Counted from the first letter of the stretch, positions 34,652-43,455 are shown. The stretch is DNA of 64,000 nucleotides from Planctomycetaceae bacterium (GCA_016793115.1 JAEUIN010000226.1:1-64000); one strand, 5' to 3'. Numbers and translations: made by a program. Notes: generated by a model not told the origin, from the sequence alone.

Positions 34652-36127
34652 CTACGGCAGCGACGTCATCCACGTGCGATAGTCGGCATCGAGTTCCGGA
34701 TACGAACGCCCGGTCAACTCGGCCAAGGTGACCGGTGTCGCGCGGTTGCCGTAAATCGCATGCAGGTAATCGACGGCCGCTTCGCGATAGCGGGCCTCGT
34801 CGCCGTCAAGAAGGAACGCCGCCAAGCCTGCCGCTTGGCTGTAGAGCGTGGCGATCCGCGGATCGCTCTGAAGTTGCGCCCGCGAGAAGGCGGTGAATTC
34901 GGCCAGAGGTATGTAGAAACCATCTTGCAGAAGTCGGAATCGAGCCGCTTTGAGGCGAATGTTGTCGAGCCTTCCTAATTCGCCGTACTCCGGGTGCAAC
35001 ACGAGCGACTCAAAATAACAGGCCACTCCTTCGACGAACCAAAAGTTGTTTCGCTCGCCGACCTTGAGCGTCGTCGCTTTCGAGAGAGAAAAAAGTTGAT
35101 GCGTCACTTCATGAAATACGAACGGATCGTTGCTGCGCTCCGCATCGGCGAAAAAGTAGGCCGTGTCGTCGTCGCTCATGAAGATGCCCGACGTAAGCCC
35201 AATCTTCGCCTCGCGTCTTTCGAGAGCGGCGACGAACTCGTTGCGATTGCGATAATAGACGACATTGTAGCGGCGATTGCTTAATGTTTTCATCGCGCCG
35301 CCGGCGAAGCGTCGGGTCCACTCACCTTCGGCCGTATGGTACCGGGCGAAGAGTTGTCGCCACACGAGATGCATCTTCTCCAGGCGCGCGGCTAACCTCG
35401 CCCCTTCTTCGAGGCTGTGATTCGTACGGACGCGGAAGTTCTCCGTGTCGACGACCCAGCCGCGCTCGATCGCGGCATGAATTCGAGCGTCTTCCGCCGA
35501 CGTCACCCACTTTCCTTGAAGGTAGCGCTCGCCCGCTTCATAGCGCGCAAGATGGGTTTGCGGCAGCCAGCCGAAGCGCTCGTGCCAGACGTCGCCCGCC
35601 CGGTGCTTAGCCGCTTCGAAAGCGGAAAGATAACGACCGTCGACGAGTTGCAGGCCCAACACGCGCGCCGCTCCCGCATGGGTCGGGTCTTCGCGCAGCG
35701 TTTCGTAGGTCCAGGCCACGGCGTCGGAAATCCGCTTCTCGCCGGCCGCATTCTTAGCCAGTTCGAAGAGCGCGGCAGCGTAGTCGGTTCTTAGTTGCCG
35801 GAAGCGCTCGACCGCTTTGGTCCCATCGGCGGCTTTCGTACTCTTCTCAGATGCGAATGCGAGGCCCGGCGGAAAATAATATCGGCGTTGATCGGCGGGA
35901 ACCGGCGAGCGCCACTCGGCGACACGACAAGCCGCTTCCATGTCACCTCGCGCCGCCAATGCGTCCGCCAGCGACTTCAAGCGCAGGCCGTAGTCGGACG
36001 AGACCGCCTGATAATGCTCGATCGGATTAGCCGCAACGCCGACGCGGGCTTTCACGCAACAAATGAGCGTCGCGCAACCTACCATCGCGCCCCATCTCAG
36101 AATATGGCCGGTGCGCACAGGTCGCAT
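34652..36127 (-). CDS. Secreted protein with a gluzincin-type metallopeptidase-like domain
   Basis: 491 aa. An N-terminal hydrophobic segment (about 12-33) looks like a signal peptide. Residues about 35-220 are helical and TPR-like; the C-terminal half has HEVTH at 339-343 and a downstream glutamate in WFVEGVACYFE (E366), the ligand pattern of gluzincin zinc peptidases. It resembles the DUF1570/peptidase-MA-like proteins common in planctomycetes. Target unknown. It is convergent with rfbA, 23 nt apart. Confidence 0.85.
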   Translation of the reverse strand: MRPVRTGHILRWGAMVGCATLICCVKARVGVAANPIEHYQAVSSDYGLRLKSLADALAARGDMEAACRVAEWRSPVPADQRRYYFPPGLAFASEKSTKAADGTKAVERFRQLRTDYAAALFELAKNAAGEKRISDAVAWTYETLREDPTHAGAARVLGLQLVDGRYLSAFEAAKHRAGDVWHERFGWLPQTHLARYEAGERYLQGKWVTSAEDARIHAAIERGWVVDTENFRVRTNHSLEEGARLAARLEKMHLVWRQLFARYHTAEGEWTRRFAGGAMKTLSNRRYNVVYYRNRNEFVAALERREAKIGLTSGIFMSDDDTAYFFADAERSNDPFVFHEVTHQLFSLSKATTLKVGERNNFWFVEGVACYFESLVLHPEYGELGRLDNIRLKAARFRLLQDGFYIPLAEFTAFSRAQLQSDPRIATLYSQAAGLAAFLLDGDEARYREAAVDYLHAIYGNRATPVTLAELTGRSYPELDADYRTWMTSLP

Positions 36128-36457
36128 GCTACCTCAACAAAGTGCTGGTCAAGCATATGGCCGCCCTTAGCCATCGTTCCTTCATTCTATTTCGAAGTCG
36201 CGCACTCCCGAGCATGCGACTCTTTGATTTGGTCTGTGGAGCCCCCGGCCACGTGCCGAGGAGCGCGAAACCGTATTTCTTCGGAATAACCGGCAAACAC
36301 CGCCTTTTTGATCGTAAAGCTCGATCTTGAATCACCTTGGGCAAACCACCGAGCCCTAAAAAACCACCCAGATTGCTTGAATCACGTGCTAGCTTTGGTA
36401 TGTTCGTCATCGATACAGCCTACGCAAACCCCGCAGTCCCCTCTGGAGCGAAATACT
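36128..36457. other. 330-nt intergenic region with the promoter of the TIGR03000 gene
   Basis: No gene is apparent. Both flanking genes are transcribed away from it. It contains two copies of CTTGAATCAC (36327-36336 and 36376-36385), the second overlapping a candidate -35, and several A-runs. Confidence 0.45.
36377..36404 (+). promoter_or_regulatory. Candidate promoter of the TIGR03000 gene
   Basis: TTGAAT at 36377-36382 and TATGTT at 36399-36404 are 16 nt apart. Transcription would begin near 36411, about 47 nt before the ATG, with CTGGAG as the ribosome-binding site. Confidence 0.4.
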
Positions 36458-37516
36458 ATGGCGTTGAATTGGAAGAAAGTCGTGCTGACCGCATTGGTCG
36501 GTCTTAGCAGTTGCGTCGTCGATCTCTCGAAGGCTGAGGCTTTCGGCGGCTGGTACGGCGGCTCCAGCGGTGGCAGCTCCGGTGGTTCGAGCGGTTACAG
36601 CTACGGATCGAGCGGCGGCTCCAGCGGATACTACGGTGGTTCGAGCGGCTATAGCTACGGCAGCTCGGGCGGTTCGAGCGGCTATGGCTCGAGCGGCGGT
36701 CGCGTCGGCTTGCTGGGTCGCCTACACCATCACCACCACCGCGGTTGGTGGGGGGGCAGTTCCGGCGGATCGAGCGGTTACAGCTACGGATCGAGCGGCG
36801 GCTCCAGCGGATACAGCTACGGTAGCTCCGGTGGTTCCAGCGGATACAGCTACGGTTCCAGCGGTGGCAGCTCCGGTGGCTACGTCGTACCGGGCGCCGT
36901 CGTTCCAGGCGCAGTCGTTCCGGCTCCTCCGGCCGCTCCGGTCGCTCCCGGCAAGGCTGCGATGATCGAAGGCGCCAACGACGCCGCTGTCCTCAACGTC
37001 GCCGTGCCGACCGACGCCAAGGTCTTCGTCAACGGTTATGAAACCACGAGCACCGGCGATCAACGTCGCTATGTCTCCAACGGTTTGGTGGAAGGCAAAA
37101 GCTACACCTATGAACTCAAGGCCGAAGTCGTTCGCGACGGCGTGCCGATGACGGAAACCAAGGTTGTGCGTCTCACCGCCGGTCAGGTGACCGATCTGCA
37201 ATTCTCATTCGACAACGTCGCTCAGCCGGCCGACAAGGTCGTCAACGAGCCGACCAAGACGAAGCTCACTCTTCACGTTCCGGCCGACGCCAAGGTGTTC
37301 ATCGCCGGCAAGGAAACCAAGGCCGCCGGCGAAGTTCGTGAGTTCGCCACCACGAAGCTTGCTCCCGGCCAAGCCTGGGACAACTACACGGTCCGCGTCG
37401 AAGTGACCCGCAACGGCCAAACGATCTCGGCCGAAGAAAAGCTGAGCCTCGTCGGCGGCGAAGCCCGCGACTTGGAATTCGACCTCAACGCTCCGAAGCT
37501 GGTGGCTTTGAAGTAA
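36458..37516 (+). CDS. Secreted Gly/Ser/Tyr-rich protein with two TIGR03000 domains
   Basis: 352 aa. The signal peptide is residues 1-28 (ending SKAEA). Residues about 29-145 are tandem GSSGYSYGSSGG-type repeats interrupted by a HHHHH run in GRLHHHHHRGWWGG (about residues 88-101). A Pro/Val/Ala linker follows, then two TIGR03000 domains (about 175-250 and 265-345, each starting with V-P-x-D-A-K-V-F-V/I). TIGR03000 domains are found mainly in planctomycetes; their role is unknown. The codon bias is strong and the gene has a good promoter and terminator, so high expression is likely. The repeats could form an adhesive or wall layer (inference). Confidence 0.93.
   Translation: MALNWKKVVLTALVGLSSCVVDLSKAEAFGGWYGGSSGGSSGGSSGYSYGSSGGSSGYYGGSSGYSYGSSGGSSGYGSSGGRVGLLGRLHHHHHRGWWGGSSGGSSGYSYGSSGGSSGYSYGSSGGSSGYSYGSSGGSSGGYVVPGAVVPGAVVPAPPAAPVAPGKAAMIEGANDAAVLNVAVPTDAKVFVNGYETTSTGDQRRYVSNGLVEGKSYTYELKAEVVRDGVPMTETKVVRLTAGQVTDLQFSFDNVAQPADKVVNEPTKTKLTLHVPADAKVFIAGKETKAAGEVREFATTKLAPGQAWDNYTVRVEVTRNGQTISAEEKLSLVGGEARDLEFDLNAPKLVALK
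36587..36813 (+). repeat. Internal DNA repeats encoding the Gly/Ser/Tyr repeats
   Basis: A 44-bp stretch at 36587-36630 recurs exactly at 36770-36813, and shorter variants fill the space between and beyond. Identity at third codon positions points to recent duplication rather than protein-level selection alone. Confidence 0.85.
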
Positions 37517-37583
37517 GGTTGCAGCGTACTTGCCTCGCCGCGGTTTTGCTAACCGCTGCGAAGCGCGAAGTCCGATCAAACGG

Positions 37584-37622
37584 AACCCTCGTTAAGGTCT
37601 TAAGATCTTAACGAGGGTTTTT
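37584..37622 (+). terminator. Strong intrinsic terminator after the TIGR03000 gene
   Basis: A 16-bp stem (37584-37599 with 37604-37619, one G-U pair) and a TTAA loop are followed by TTTTT (37618-37622). It is the best terminator in the window. Because the stem is nearly symmetrical it could also stop transcription from the other side. Confidence 0.92.
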
Positions 37623-37799
37623 CGTTTTCCGCGCCGCCGATCCGCGCGCGAGCGGGCGTTTCAAGCACCGCAGCCGTGCGTCGCCGAACGCTGCCGGGCG
37701 TCGTCGCCCCATTTTTCCGGCGGGCGCGAATAGCTCGCCGCCCGCCGCCGCAACTGCCGATAATTGCGACATTCCCTCGTCGCCCCATCGGTCCAGCGT

Positions 37800-38534
37800 A
37801 TGTCGCCTTCGCCTCTTCAAACGTGGTCTCCTTGGCTCCGCGCGATTGTGAGCATGGCGATCGTCTATCATCTCGGCGCGGTGTTGCTCGAACCACTCGC
37901 CACTCCGCCGCGCTTTTTCGGTGAACCGGCGACGCTGCCGCAGGCCGCGCGACCATGGTACCAGCCGTATCTGACGATGCTTTCGCTCGATCATGCCTAC
38001 AAGTTCTTCGCTCCCAATCCGGGCGAGAGCCACCTGCTGCGTTACGACCTCTACTACGCCGACGGCCGCAAGGAAGTGGGCGATGTAAAACACGCCTTCC
38101 CCGACGCTCGGCAACATTGGCCGCGACTGCTCTATCATCGCTACTTCATGCTGACCGAGTTTCTGCCCGACGCACGCACGTTCGACGATTGGGATCGTCC
38201 GGCGACGCCGCCGCGCGTCGCCGGGGCAGGGGAGCAAGTTTCGCCGCTGCCTGCGCCGGGCGAGGCCTTCGCACCTCCGAACGCCGTGGGCGAAGCGGAA
38301 CCGGCCGATCGACGGGCCGTACAAATCAACACCTACTTCGAAAATATCGCCAAGCGATTGCTCGCGAAGCACGGTGCGGAGCACGTCGACGTTTGGTACC
38401 GCGTGCACCGGCTTTCGCACCCGCTTGAAGTTCTTGACGATCCGGCAAATCCGAACGACGGCCGCAAGATCGACGATCCCGACACCTACCGCGAGCGTTT
38501 GCAACTGACCTACAAACGGGAGGGCGTGCGATGA
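37800..38534 (+). CDS. Membrane-anchored partner of the HTTM protein
   Basis: 244 aa. One membrane helix near the N-terminus (about 14-32, LRAIVSMAIVYHLGAVLLE) is followed by a mostly soluble region with a Pro/Ala-rich insert (about 139-175) and a C-terminal part with HGAEHVDVWYRVHRLSHPLEVL. I recognise no family. ATG 37800 is chosen over a TTG 12 codons upstream. The stop overlaps the next start by 4 nt (ATGA), which implies coupling with the HTTM gene. Confidence 0.82.
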   Translation: MSPSPLQTWSPWLRAIVSMAIVYHLGAVLLEPLATPPRFFGEPATLPQAARPWYQPYLTMLSLDHAYKFFAPNPGESHLLRYDLYYADGRKEVGDVKHAFPDARQHWPRLLYHRYFMLTEFLPDARTFDDWDRPATPPRVAGAGEQVSPLPAPGEAFAPPNAVGEAEPADRRAVQINTYFENIAKRLLAKHGAEHVDVWYRVHRLSHPLEVLDDPANPNDGRKIDDPDTYRERLQLTYKREGVR

Positions 38535-39574
38535 ACCTGATCGTCGCTTACCTGCGCGAACTTGGTCGTGCGTCGCTCGCCGGTTGGAACCGCTTCTGGT
38601 TTACGCCCGCCGATTCCGCGACGCTCGGCGTGCTCCGCATCTGCGCCGGCTCGATGTTGCTCTACACGCATGCCGTTTGGGGCATCGGCTTCGACGACTT
38701 CCTGAACCCCGCGGGCCTCATTCCGCGCGAGTCGGTCGAAGCGTTCTACGGCGACAACATGCGTTGGGCGTTCAGCCACCTCTGGTTGTTCCAGTCGACC
38801 TCGGCTCTATGGGCGGTGCACATCGCCGGGCTCGTCGTCTTCGCCCTGTTCACGGTCGGACTTTTTACCCGCGCGACGTCCGTCGTCGCCTGGCTGCTCA
38901 CGCTTTCTTATATCCATCGGTTGCCCGGTTCGCTGTTCGGCACCGATCAGATGAACGCGATGTTGGCGACGTATCTCATGCTCGCTCCCTGCGGCGACGC
39001 CTACTCGCTCGATCGTTGGTTGAAGGCGCGCAGGGCAGGGGGGCCGCTGCCCGACGCCCCGCCGTCGGTCGCGACGAACATCGCCGCGCGGCTCATTCAA
39101 TTGCACATGTGCATCATCTATTTTTTCGCCGGCCTCGGCAAACTTCAGGGCGACACGTGGTGGGCCGGTTTCGCGATTTGGCTCGCGGCGTCGAACTACG
39201 AATATCAGACGGTCGATCTGACTTGGCTGGCTCACTGGCCGATCTTGACGGCGATTCTGACTCAGCTCACCTGCTACTGGGAACTGTTCTTCTGCGTCCT
39301 GGTTTGGCCGCGGCTGCTGCGGCCGATCACTCTCTTCATCGCCTTGCCGCTCCACCTCAGCATCGGCATCTGTATGGGCCTGATGACGTTCGGGCTCATC
39401 ATGCCGATCGCGCTGCTGTCGTTCGTCCCGCCCGAGCTGATGCGGCGGGTGGTCGAACGCCGCGAAACGCCGCCGCTCGAAACGCCGAGCGAGCAGGGAA
39501 GGGAAGGGGACCGCAAGCAAACTGCGACACAACCACCGAAAGGGCAAACATCTCGCCGTGGCGCGCGAGGCTGA
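38531..39574 (+). CDS. HTTM-domain membrane protein (gamma-carboxylase-like)
   Basis: 347 aa with about seven membrane helices. It matches the HTTM (horizontally transferred transmembrane) family, which includes the membrane part of vitamin K-dependent gamma-carboxylase: LGVLRICAGSMLLYTHAVWG near 27-46, GTDQMNAMLATYLMLAPCGDAYSLD near 136-160, and LIQLHMCIIYFFAGLGKL near 187-204 with the family histidine. The last 35 residues are charged and low-complexity. Reaction unknown; coupling to the 37800 gene suggests a two-subunit membrane unit. Confidence 0.9.
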   Translation: MNLIVAYLRELGRASLAGWNRFWFTPADSATLGVLRICAGSMLLYTHAVWGIGFDDFLNPAGLIPRESVEAFYGDNMRWAFSHLWLFQSTSALWAVHIAGLVVFALFTVGLFTRATSVVAWLLTLSYIHRLPGSLFGTDQMNAMLATYLMLAPCGDAYSLDRWLKARRAGGPLPDAPPSVATNIAARLIQLHMCIIYFFAGLGKLQGDTWWAGFAIWLAASNYEYQTVDLTWLAHWPILTAILTQLTCYWELFFCVLVWPRLLRPITLFIALPLHLSIGICMGLMTFGLIMPIALLSFVPPELMRRVVERRETPPLETPSEQGREGDRKQTATQPPKGQTSRRGARG

Positions 39575-39700
39575 GCGATCCGTCGCGCTCGATCGAGGCC
39601 GCTCTTATTCTCGCCCCCTCTCCCGCCGGGAAGCGGCGGAGCATAGGATGAGCGAACCTCCTGTGTTTCGCTTCGTCTCGCCCATTGAGGCCGCGCGCCG

Positions 39701-40399
39701 ATGAATCTTATCGAAGCCGTGAAAACCCTCGCCGACGCCGGCACGGCGCAGAATCGCAAAGTGTACGCGCGGCACGGCATCCGTGAGCCGATGTACGGCT
39801 GCAGTTTCGCCCGTTTGAAGAGCGTCGCCAAGAAAATCAAGCACGATCAGAAGCTGGCGGAACAACTTTGGGACACCGGCAACCACGATTGTCGCTGCTT
39901 GGCGATCATGGTCGCCGATCCCCAAGCAATCAAGAAATCGACGCTCGCCAAGTGGGGCAGGGGAGTCGACAACAGTTGCCTGAGCGGTATGCTCGGCGAC
40001 TTGGCGGCGAACACCGATCACGCGTTTCACTTCGCAAGCGCATGGTGCGAGTCGCCGCGTGAGTTCACCGGCGCCGCCGGATGGAGCGCCGTCGCGGTGC
40101 TCGCCATGAGCGACGACGACCACGGCGAACTCGATGAATTGCTGGCGACTTGCTTGGAAGCGGTCGAGCATGGCATTCATGCTGCGCCGAACCACACCAA
40201 ACAGGCGATGAACGGCGCGCTCATCGCCGTCGGCGGCCGCAACGCCAAGCTCAAGAAGCTCGCGCTCGCCGCGGCCAAACGTATCGGCAAGGTCGAGGTC
40301 GACCACGGCGAAACCAATTGCAAAACACCCGACGCCGCAGGCTACATCGCCAAAATGTGGGCCCGAAAGGACGGCTCGAAGCGTTCCTCGGCTCATTGA
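39701..40399 (+). CDS. DNA alkylation repair protein (AlkD-like HEAT repeat family)
   Basis: 232 aa, all helical. It has the PF08713-type pattern: ADAGTAQNRKVYARHGIREPMYGCSFARLKSVAKKIKHDQKLAEQLWDTGNHDCRCLA, then repeated helices, including NCKTPDAAGYIAKMW at the C-terminus. In AlkD the HEAT repeats grip DNA and an Asp/Trp pair removes N3- and N7-alkylated bases; the equivalent residues cannot be assigned by eye, so glycosylase activity is likely but not shown. It ends shortly before the asd promoter. Confidence 0.85.
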   Translation: MNLIEAVKTLADAGTAQNRKVYARHGIREPMYGCSFARLKSVAKKIKHDQKLAEQLWDTGNHDCRCLAIMVADPQAIKKSTLAKWGRGVDNSCLSGMLGDLAANTDHAFHFASAWCESPREFTGAAGWSAVAVLAMSDDDHGELDELLATCLEAVEHGIHAAPNHTKQAMNGALIAVGGRNAKLKKLALAAAKRIGKVEVDHGETNCKTPDAAGYIAKMWARKDGSKRSSAH

Positions 40400-40425
40400 T
40401 GGAGCAGGGGAGGGGAACGTATACT
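40396..40425 (+). promoter_or_regulatory. Candidate promoter of asd
   Basis: TTGATG at 40396-40401 and TATACT at 40420-40425, 18 nt apart, partly overlap the stop of the AlkD-like gene. The leader to the asd GTG would be about 110 nt. Confidence 0.45.
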
Positions 40426-40541
40426 GAACCGTTCGTCCGCGGCGCTGTCTTGCCGTTTAGGACGGCTGCGGAATTCGGTCCGCGGCTTATGGTCGATCGC
40501 TTGACCATGGACAACTGACACCTTCCTCTTGGGAGCCGGCC

Positions 40542-41558
40542 GTGTTGGATTCGATCGCGATCGTGGGCGCTACGGGCGCCGTAGGCACTTTGATTCGCCA
40601 AATGCTCGAAGAGCGCAACTTCCCGCTCAAGCGGATCAAGTTCCTGGCCACGAAACGCAGCGCCGGCAAGAAGCTCACGTTCCGCGGCGAACAACACACG
40701 GTCGAAGAACTCACGCCCGATTCGTTCAACGACGTCGACTTGGCCATCGGCAGCACGCCTGATGAAACGGCCCGCGACTTTTGCCCCTGGGCCGTGAAGG
40801 CCGGATGCATCGTCGTCGACGAGAGCGGCTATTGGCGCATGGACCCGAAGGTCCCGCTCGTTATCCCGGAAGTAAACCCGGAGGCGATCCGCAATCACCA
40901 AGGAATCATCTCCAGTCCGAACTGTTCGACCACGCAGATGGTCGTCGCGCTTAAGCCGCTGCATGATGCGGCCAAGGTAAAGCGCGTCGTCGTAAGCAGC
41001 TACCAAGCGACGAGCGGGGCGGGGGTCGCCGGCCAGCGCGATCTGGAACACGGCTCGCGCGCTTCGCTCGCGGGCGACAAACACGACTACGAAACGTTCG
41101 CCCATCCGATCGCCTTCAATCTCATTCCGCAGATTGGCGGACCGAAGCATGCCGGCTACACCTCGGAAGAAATGAAGATGGTCTATGAAACCCGTAAGAT
41201 CATGGGGGACGATTCGATTCAGGTCTGCCCGACTTGCGTGCGCGTGCCGGTCTCGAACTGCCATAGCGAAAGCATCTTGGTCGAAACCGAGAAGAAGCTT
41301 AGCGTGGAAGAAGCCACGAAACTCTTCCGCGAGTTTCCCGGCATCGTCGTCGTCGACGACCTGCCCAACAAGCAGTATCCGATGCCGATGAACTGCGACG
41401 GCCGCGACGAAGTGTTCATCGGCCGCATCCGCGAAGACCTCTCGAGCCCCAACGGCTTGGCCTTCTGGTGCGTGAGCGACAACCTGCGGAAAGGCGCGGC
41501 GACCAACGCCGTGCAAATCGCCGAATTGCTCGTCCGCTCGGCCGCCGGAGCGGTCTGA
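40542..41558 (+). CDS. asd: Aspartate-semialdehyde dehydrogenase
   Basis: 338 aa. It reduces aspartyl phosphate to aspartate semialdehyde in lysine, threonine and methionine synthesis and diaminopimelate for the wall. NADP-binding GATGAVG is at 9-15 and the catalytic cysteine is C128 (SSPNCSTTQ); the active-site histidine region follows near residue 245. The start is GTG at 40542 with GGGAG seven bases upstream. No other lysine-pathway gene is next to it. Confidence 0.97.
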   Translation: MLDSIAIVGATGAVGTLIRQMLEERNFPLKRIKFLATKRSAGKKLTFRGEQHTVEELTPDSFNDVDLAIGSTPDETARDFCPWAVKAGCIVVDESGYWRMDPKVPLVIPEVNPEAIRNHQGIISSPNCSTTQMVVALKPLHDAAKVKRVVVSSYQATSGAGVAGQRDLEHGSRASLAGDKHDYETFAHPIAFNLIPQIGGPKHAGYTSEEMKMVYETRKIMGDDSIQVCPTCVRVPVSNCHSESILVETEKKLSVEEATKLFREFPGIVVVDDLPNKQYPMPMNCDGRDEVFIGRIREDLSSPNGLAFWCVSDNLRKGAATNAVQIAELLVRSAAGAV

Positions 41559-41569
41559 ATGCTGAAGGA

Positions 41570-41635
41570 CCGAATGCTGAATTAGTTCGGAACTATATAC
41601 CTCATTCAGCATTCGGCATTTGATCATTCGGCATT
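41570..41635. repeat. Inverted and direct repeats between asd and truA
   Basis: CCGAATGCTGAAT (41570-41582) pairs exactly with ATTCAGCATTCGG (41604-41616), a 13-bp stem with a 21-nt loop. ATTCGGCATTT is then repeated directly at 41611-41621 and 41625-41635, just before the truA start. No T-run follows, so it is not a standard terminator. Confidence 0.75.
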
Positions 41636-41638
41636 TCC

Positions 41639-42394
41639 ATGTCTCGCACCATCAAGCTCACGGTCGCCTACGACGGCACGGCCTACGCCGGCTGGCAGCG
41701 TCAGCCGGGCAAGCCGACGTTGCAAGACACGATCGAGCAAGCGCTGGAGCGGATTGTCGGCGAGCGGATCATCGTCGCCGGCAGCGGTCGCACTGATTCG
41801 GGCGTTCACGCGTTGGGGCAGGTCGTCAGCTTTCACACCGCGGCTCGGCTCGCTCCGCTCGCCTTTCAGCGCGCCTTCAACGCCGAATTGCCGCGCGACA
41901 TCGCCGTGCTGAATGCCGAAGAAGCGGCGCCGGGCTTTCACGCCCGCAAGCAGGCCAAGCGCAAGCGCTATCGCTACATCATTCACAACAGTCGCACGCA
42001 CGATGCCTTTGGGCAATATCGAGCGTGGCACTACTGCTTCGGCAAGCTCGACGCAGAAGCGATGCACCGCGCGGCGCAACACTGGGTCGGTAAGCACGAC
42101 TTTCGGACCTTTGAAAGCCAATGGCCGCAACGCAGTTCGAGCGTGCGCACCGTGTTCGACGCGGCCTGCCGGCGCATGCCCGCGCCGCGTCAGAAGCAAT
42201 TGGAGTTCGAAGTCGAGGCCGACGGGTTTCTCTACAACATGGTTCGCACCATGGTCGGCACGCTCGTCGAGATCGGCCGGCATCGCAAGCCCGAAAGCTG
42301 GGCCGCCGAGTTGCTTGAACTCGGTGACCGCAAGCACGCGGGCATGAAAGTCCCGTCGCACGGCCTCTATCTCGTCAGCGTCGACTACGAATGA
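41639..42394 (+). CDS. truA: tRNA pseudouridine(38-40) synthase
   Basis: 251 aa, standard. It isomerises uridines 38-40 in the tRNA anticodon arm. The catalytic aspartate is D53 in GSGRTDSGVHALGQ, and the N-terminal KLTVAYDGTAYAGWQRQP and C-terminal FLYNMVRTMVGTLVEIG motifs are typical. The ATG at 41639 is one of several A/T-rich codons following the repeat region, and no strong ribosome-binding site is visible. Confidence 0.97.
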   Translation: MSRTIKLTVAYDGTAYAGWQRQPGKPTLQDTIEQALERIVGERIIVAGSGRTDSGVHALGQVVSFHTAARLAPLAFQRAFNAELPRDIAVLNAEEAAPGFHARKQAKRKRYRYIIHNSRTHDAFGQYRAWHYCFGKLDAEAMHRAAQHWVGKHDFRTFESQWPQRSSSVRTVFDAACRRMPAPRQKQLEFEVEADGFLYNMVRTMVGTLVEIGRHRKPESWAAELLELGDRKHAGMKVPSHGLYLVSVDYE

Positions 42395-42494
42395 AGTCGC
42401 CGGCTTTCGTCGCGTGAACTTACGCGGCGCTCACGATATGCACACGTCTCGCTCACACGGCGTCGTGAATCTTGGCGTCGCTCTCGGCGATCGT

Positions 42495-42500
42495 TAGAGT
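42495..42500 (+). promoter_or_regulatory. Candidate -10 element upstream of the protein kinase gene
   Basis: TAGAGT lies 58 nt before the chosen ATG at 42559. The -35 is not clear. Confidence 0.3.
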
Positions 42501-42558
42501 ACTGCGATTCCATTTCACGAGATTTGCGAGAGCGCCGCCGTTGGCTACCGTCTCCGCC

Positions 42559-43455
42559 ATGTTCGTCGGTTCCTATCGGCTGCTCTACCAGTTGCGGCAG
42601 GGTCGGTTTACGCAAGTCTGGACGGCGATCGACGACAATCGCGGCATACGTTATGCCGTCAAGCTCCTGCTGCCGGAGTTTCACGACGACCGCGAACAGC
42701 TTGCCGATTTCGCGCATGAACTCGAGGTCGGCGTGACGCTCGATCATCCCCGCGTGCTGGGCGCCAAGAAACAGGGCGACTCGCGCCACGGCCCGTATCT
42801 CCTGATGGATTACTGCGAAGGCCGCGACTTGCGCGATTTGATGCGCCGCGACCGCTTTGCGCTGCAGCCGTGGCTGCCGTCGATCCTTGTGCAAGCGGTG
42901 GAAGCCGTCGTTTATCTGCATTCGCGCAACTGGGTGCATCTCGACATCAAGCCCGACAATTATCTGCTCGACGCGGGCGGCGACGTCAGGCTGATCGACT
43001 ACGGTCTGGCGCGACGTCCGCCCGGATCCTGGGAACGCTGGTTTTGGAAGAACCGCCAAAAAGCGATCCAGGGAACGCGCAGTTATCTTTCGCCCGAGCA
43101 AATTCGCCGTGAGCCGATCGACTTCCGCTCCGATCTCTACAGCCTCGGTTGCACGCTCTATCACCTCGCGGCCGGCGTTCCGCCGTTTACCGCGTCCACG
43201 ACGAACGAACTCCTCACCAAGCACCTGCTTTATCCCATACCCAACGCCGCGACCGACAACCCGGAACTGACTCCGGACTTCGCCGAATTGCTCCGCCGCA
43301 TGATGGCCAAGAATCCCGAGCATCGCCTCGCAACGGCTGCGGACGTTTTGAAACAGCTGACGAACTTCAAGGTTCTGAAATCCCAGCAAGCCCCCCGGCA
43401 ATCGACGGAATTCCGCGAGGTTTCGCCCGGTCGGAGCCCGCGCAAGTCGGGTTAA
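42559..43455 (+). CDS. Divergent Ser/Thr protein kinase
   Basis: 298 aa, a bare kinase domain with a short tail and no membrane helix. The core residues are K35 (YAVKLL), E54, D129 and N134 in HLDIKPDN, D147 in DYGLAR and a SPEQ segment for APE. Three departures stand out: the glycine loop has only one glycine (QLRQGRFTQV, 11-20), HRD is HLD, and DFG is DYG. An insert follows the DYG motif (SWERWFWKNRQKAIQGTRSYLSPEQ). All core catalytic residues remain, so activity is plausible. ATG 42559 is preferred over a TTG 29 codons earlier. accA follows 85 nt later. Confidence 0.92.
   Translation: MFVGSYRLLYQLRQGRFTQVWTAIDDNRGIRYAVKLLLPEFHDDREQLADFAHELEVGVTLDHPRVLGAKKQGDSRHGPYLLMDYCEGRDLRDLMRRDRFALQPWLPSILVQAVEAVVYLHSRNWVHLDIKPDNYLLDAGGDVRLIDYGLARRPPGSWERWFWKNRQKAIQGTRSYLSPEQIRREPIDFRSDLYSLGCTLYHLAAGVPPFTASTTNELLTKHLLYPIPNAATDNPELTPDFAELLRRMMAKNPEHRLATAADVLKQLTNFKVLKSQQAPRQSTEFREVSPGRSPRKSG

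Noticed and set aside
36545..36880. Regular short repeats like a CRISPR array
   Set aside because: They are in frame and encode Gly/Ser/Tyr repeats; there are no unique spacers or cas genes.
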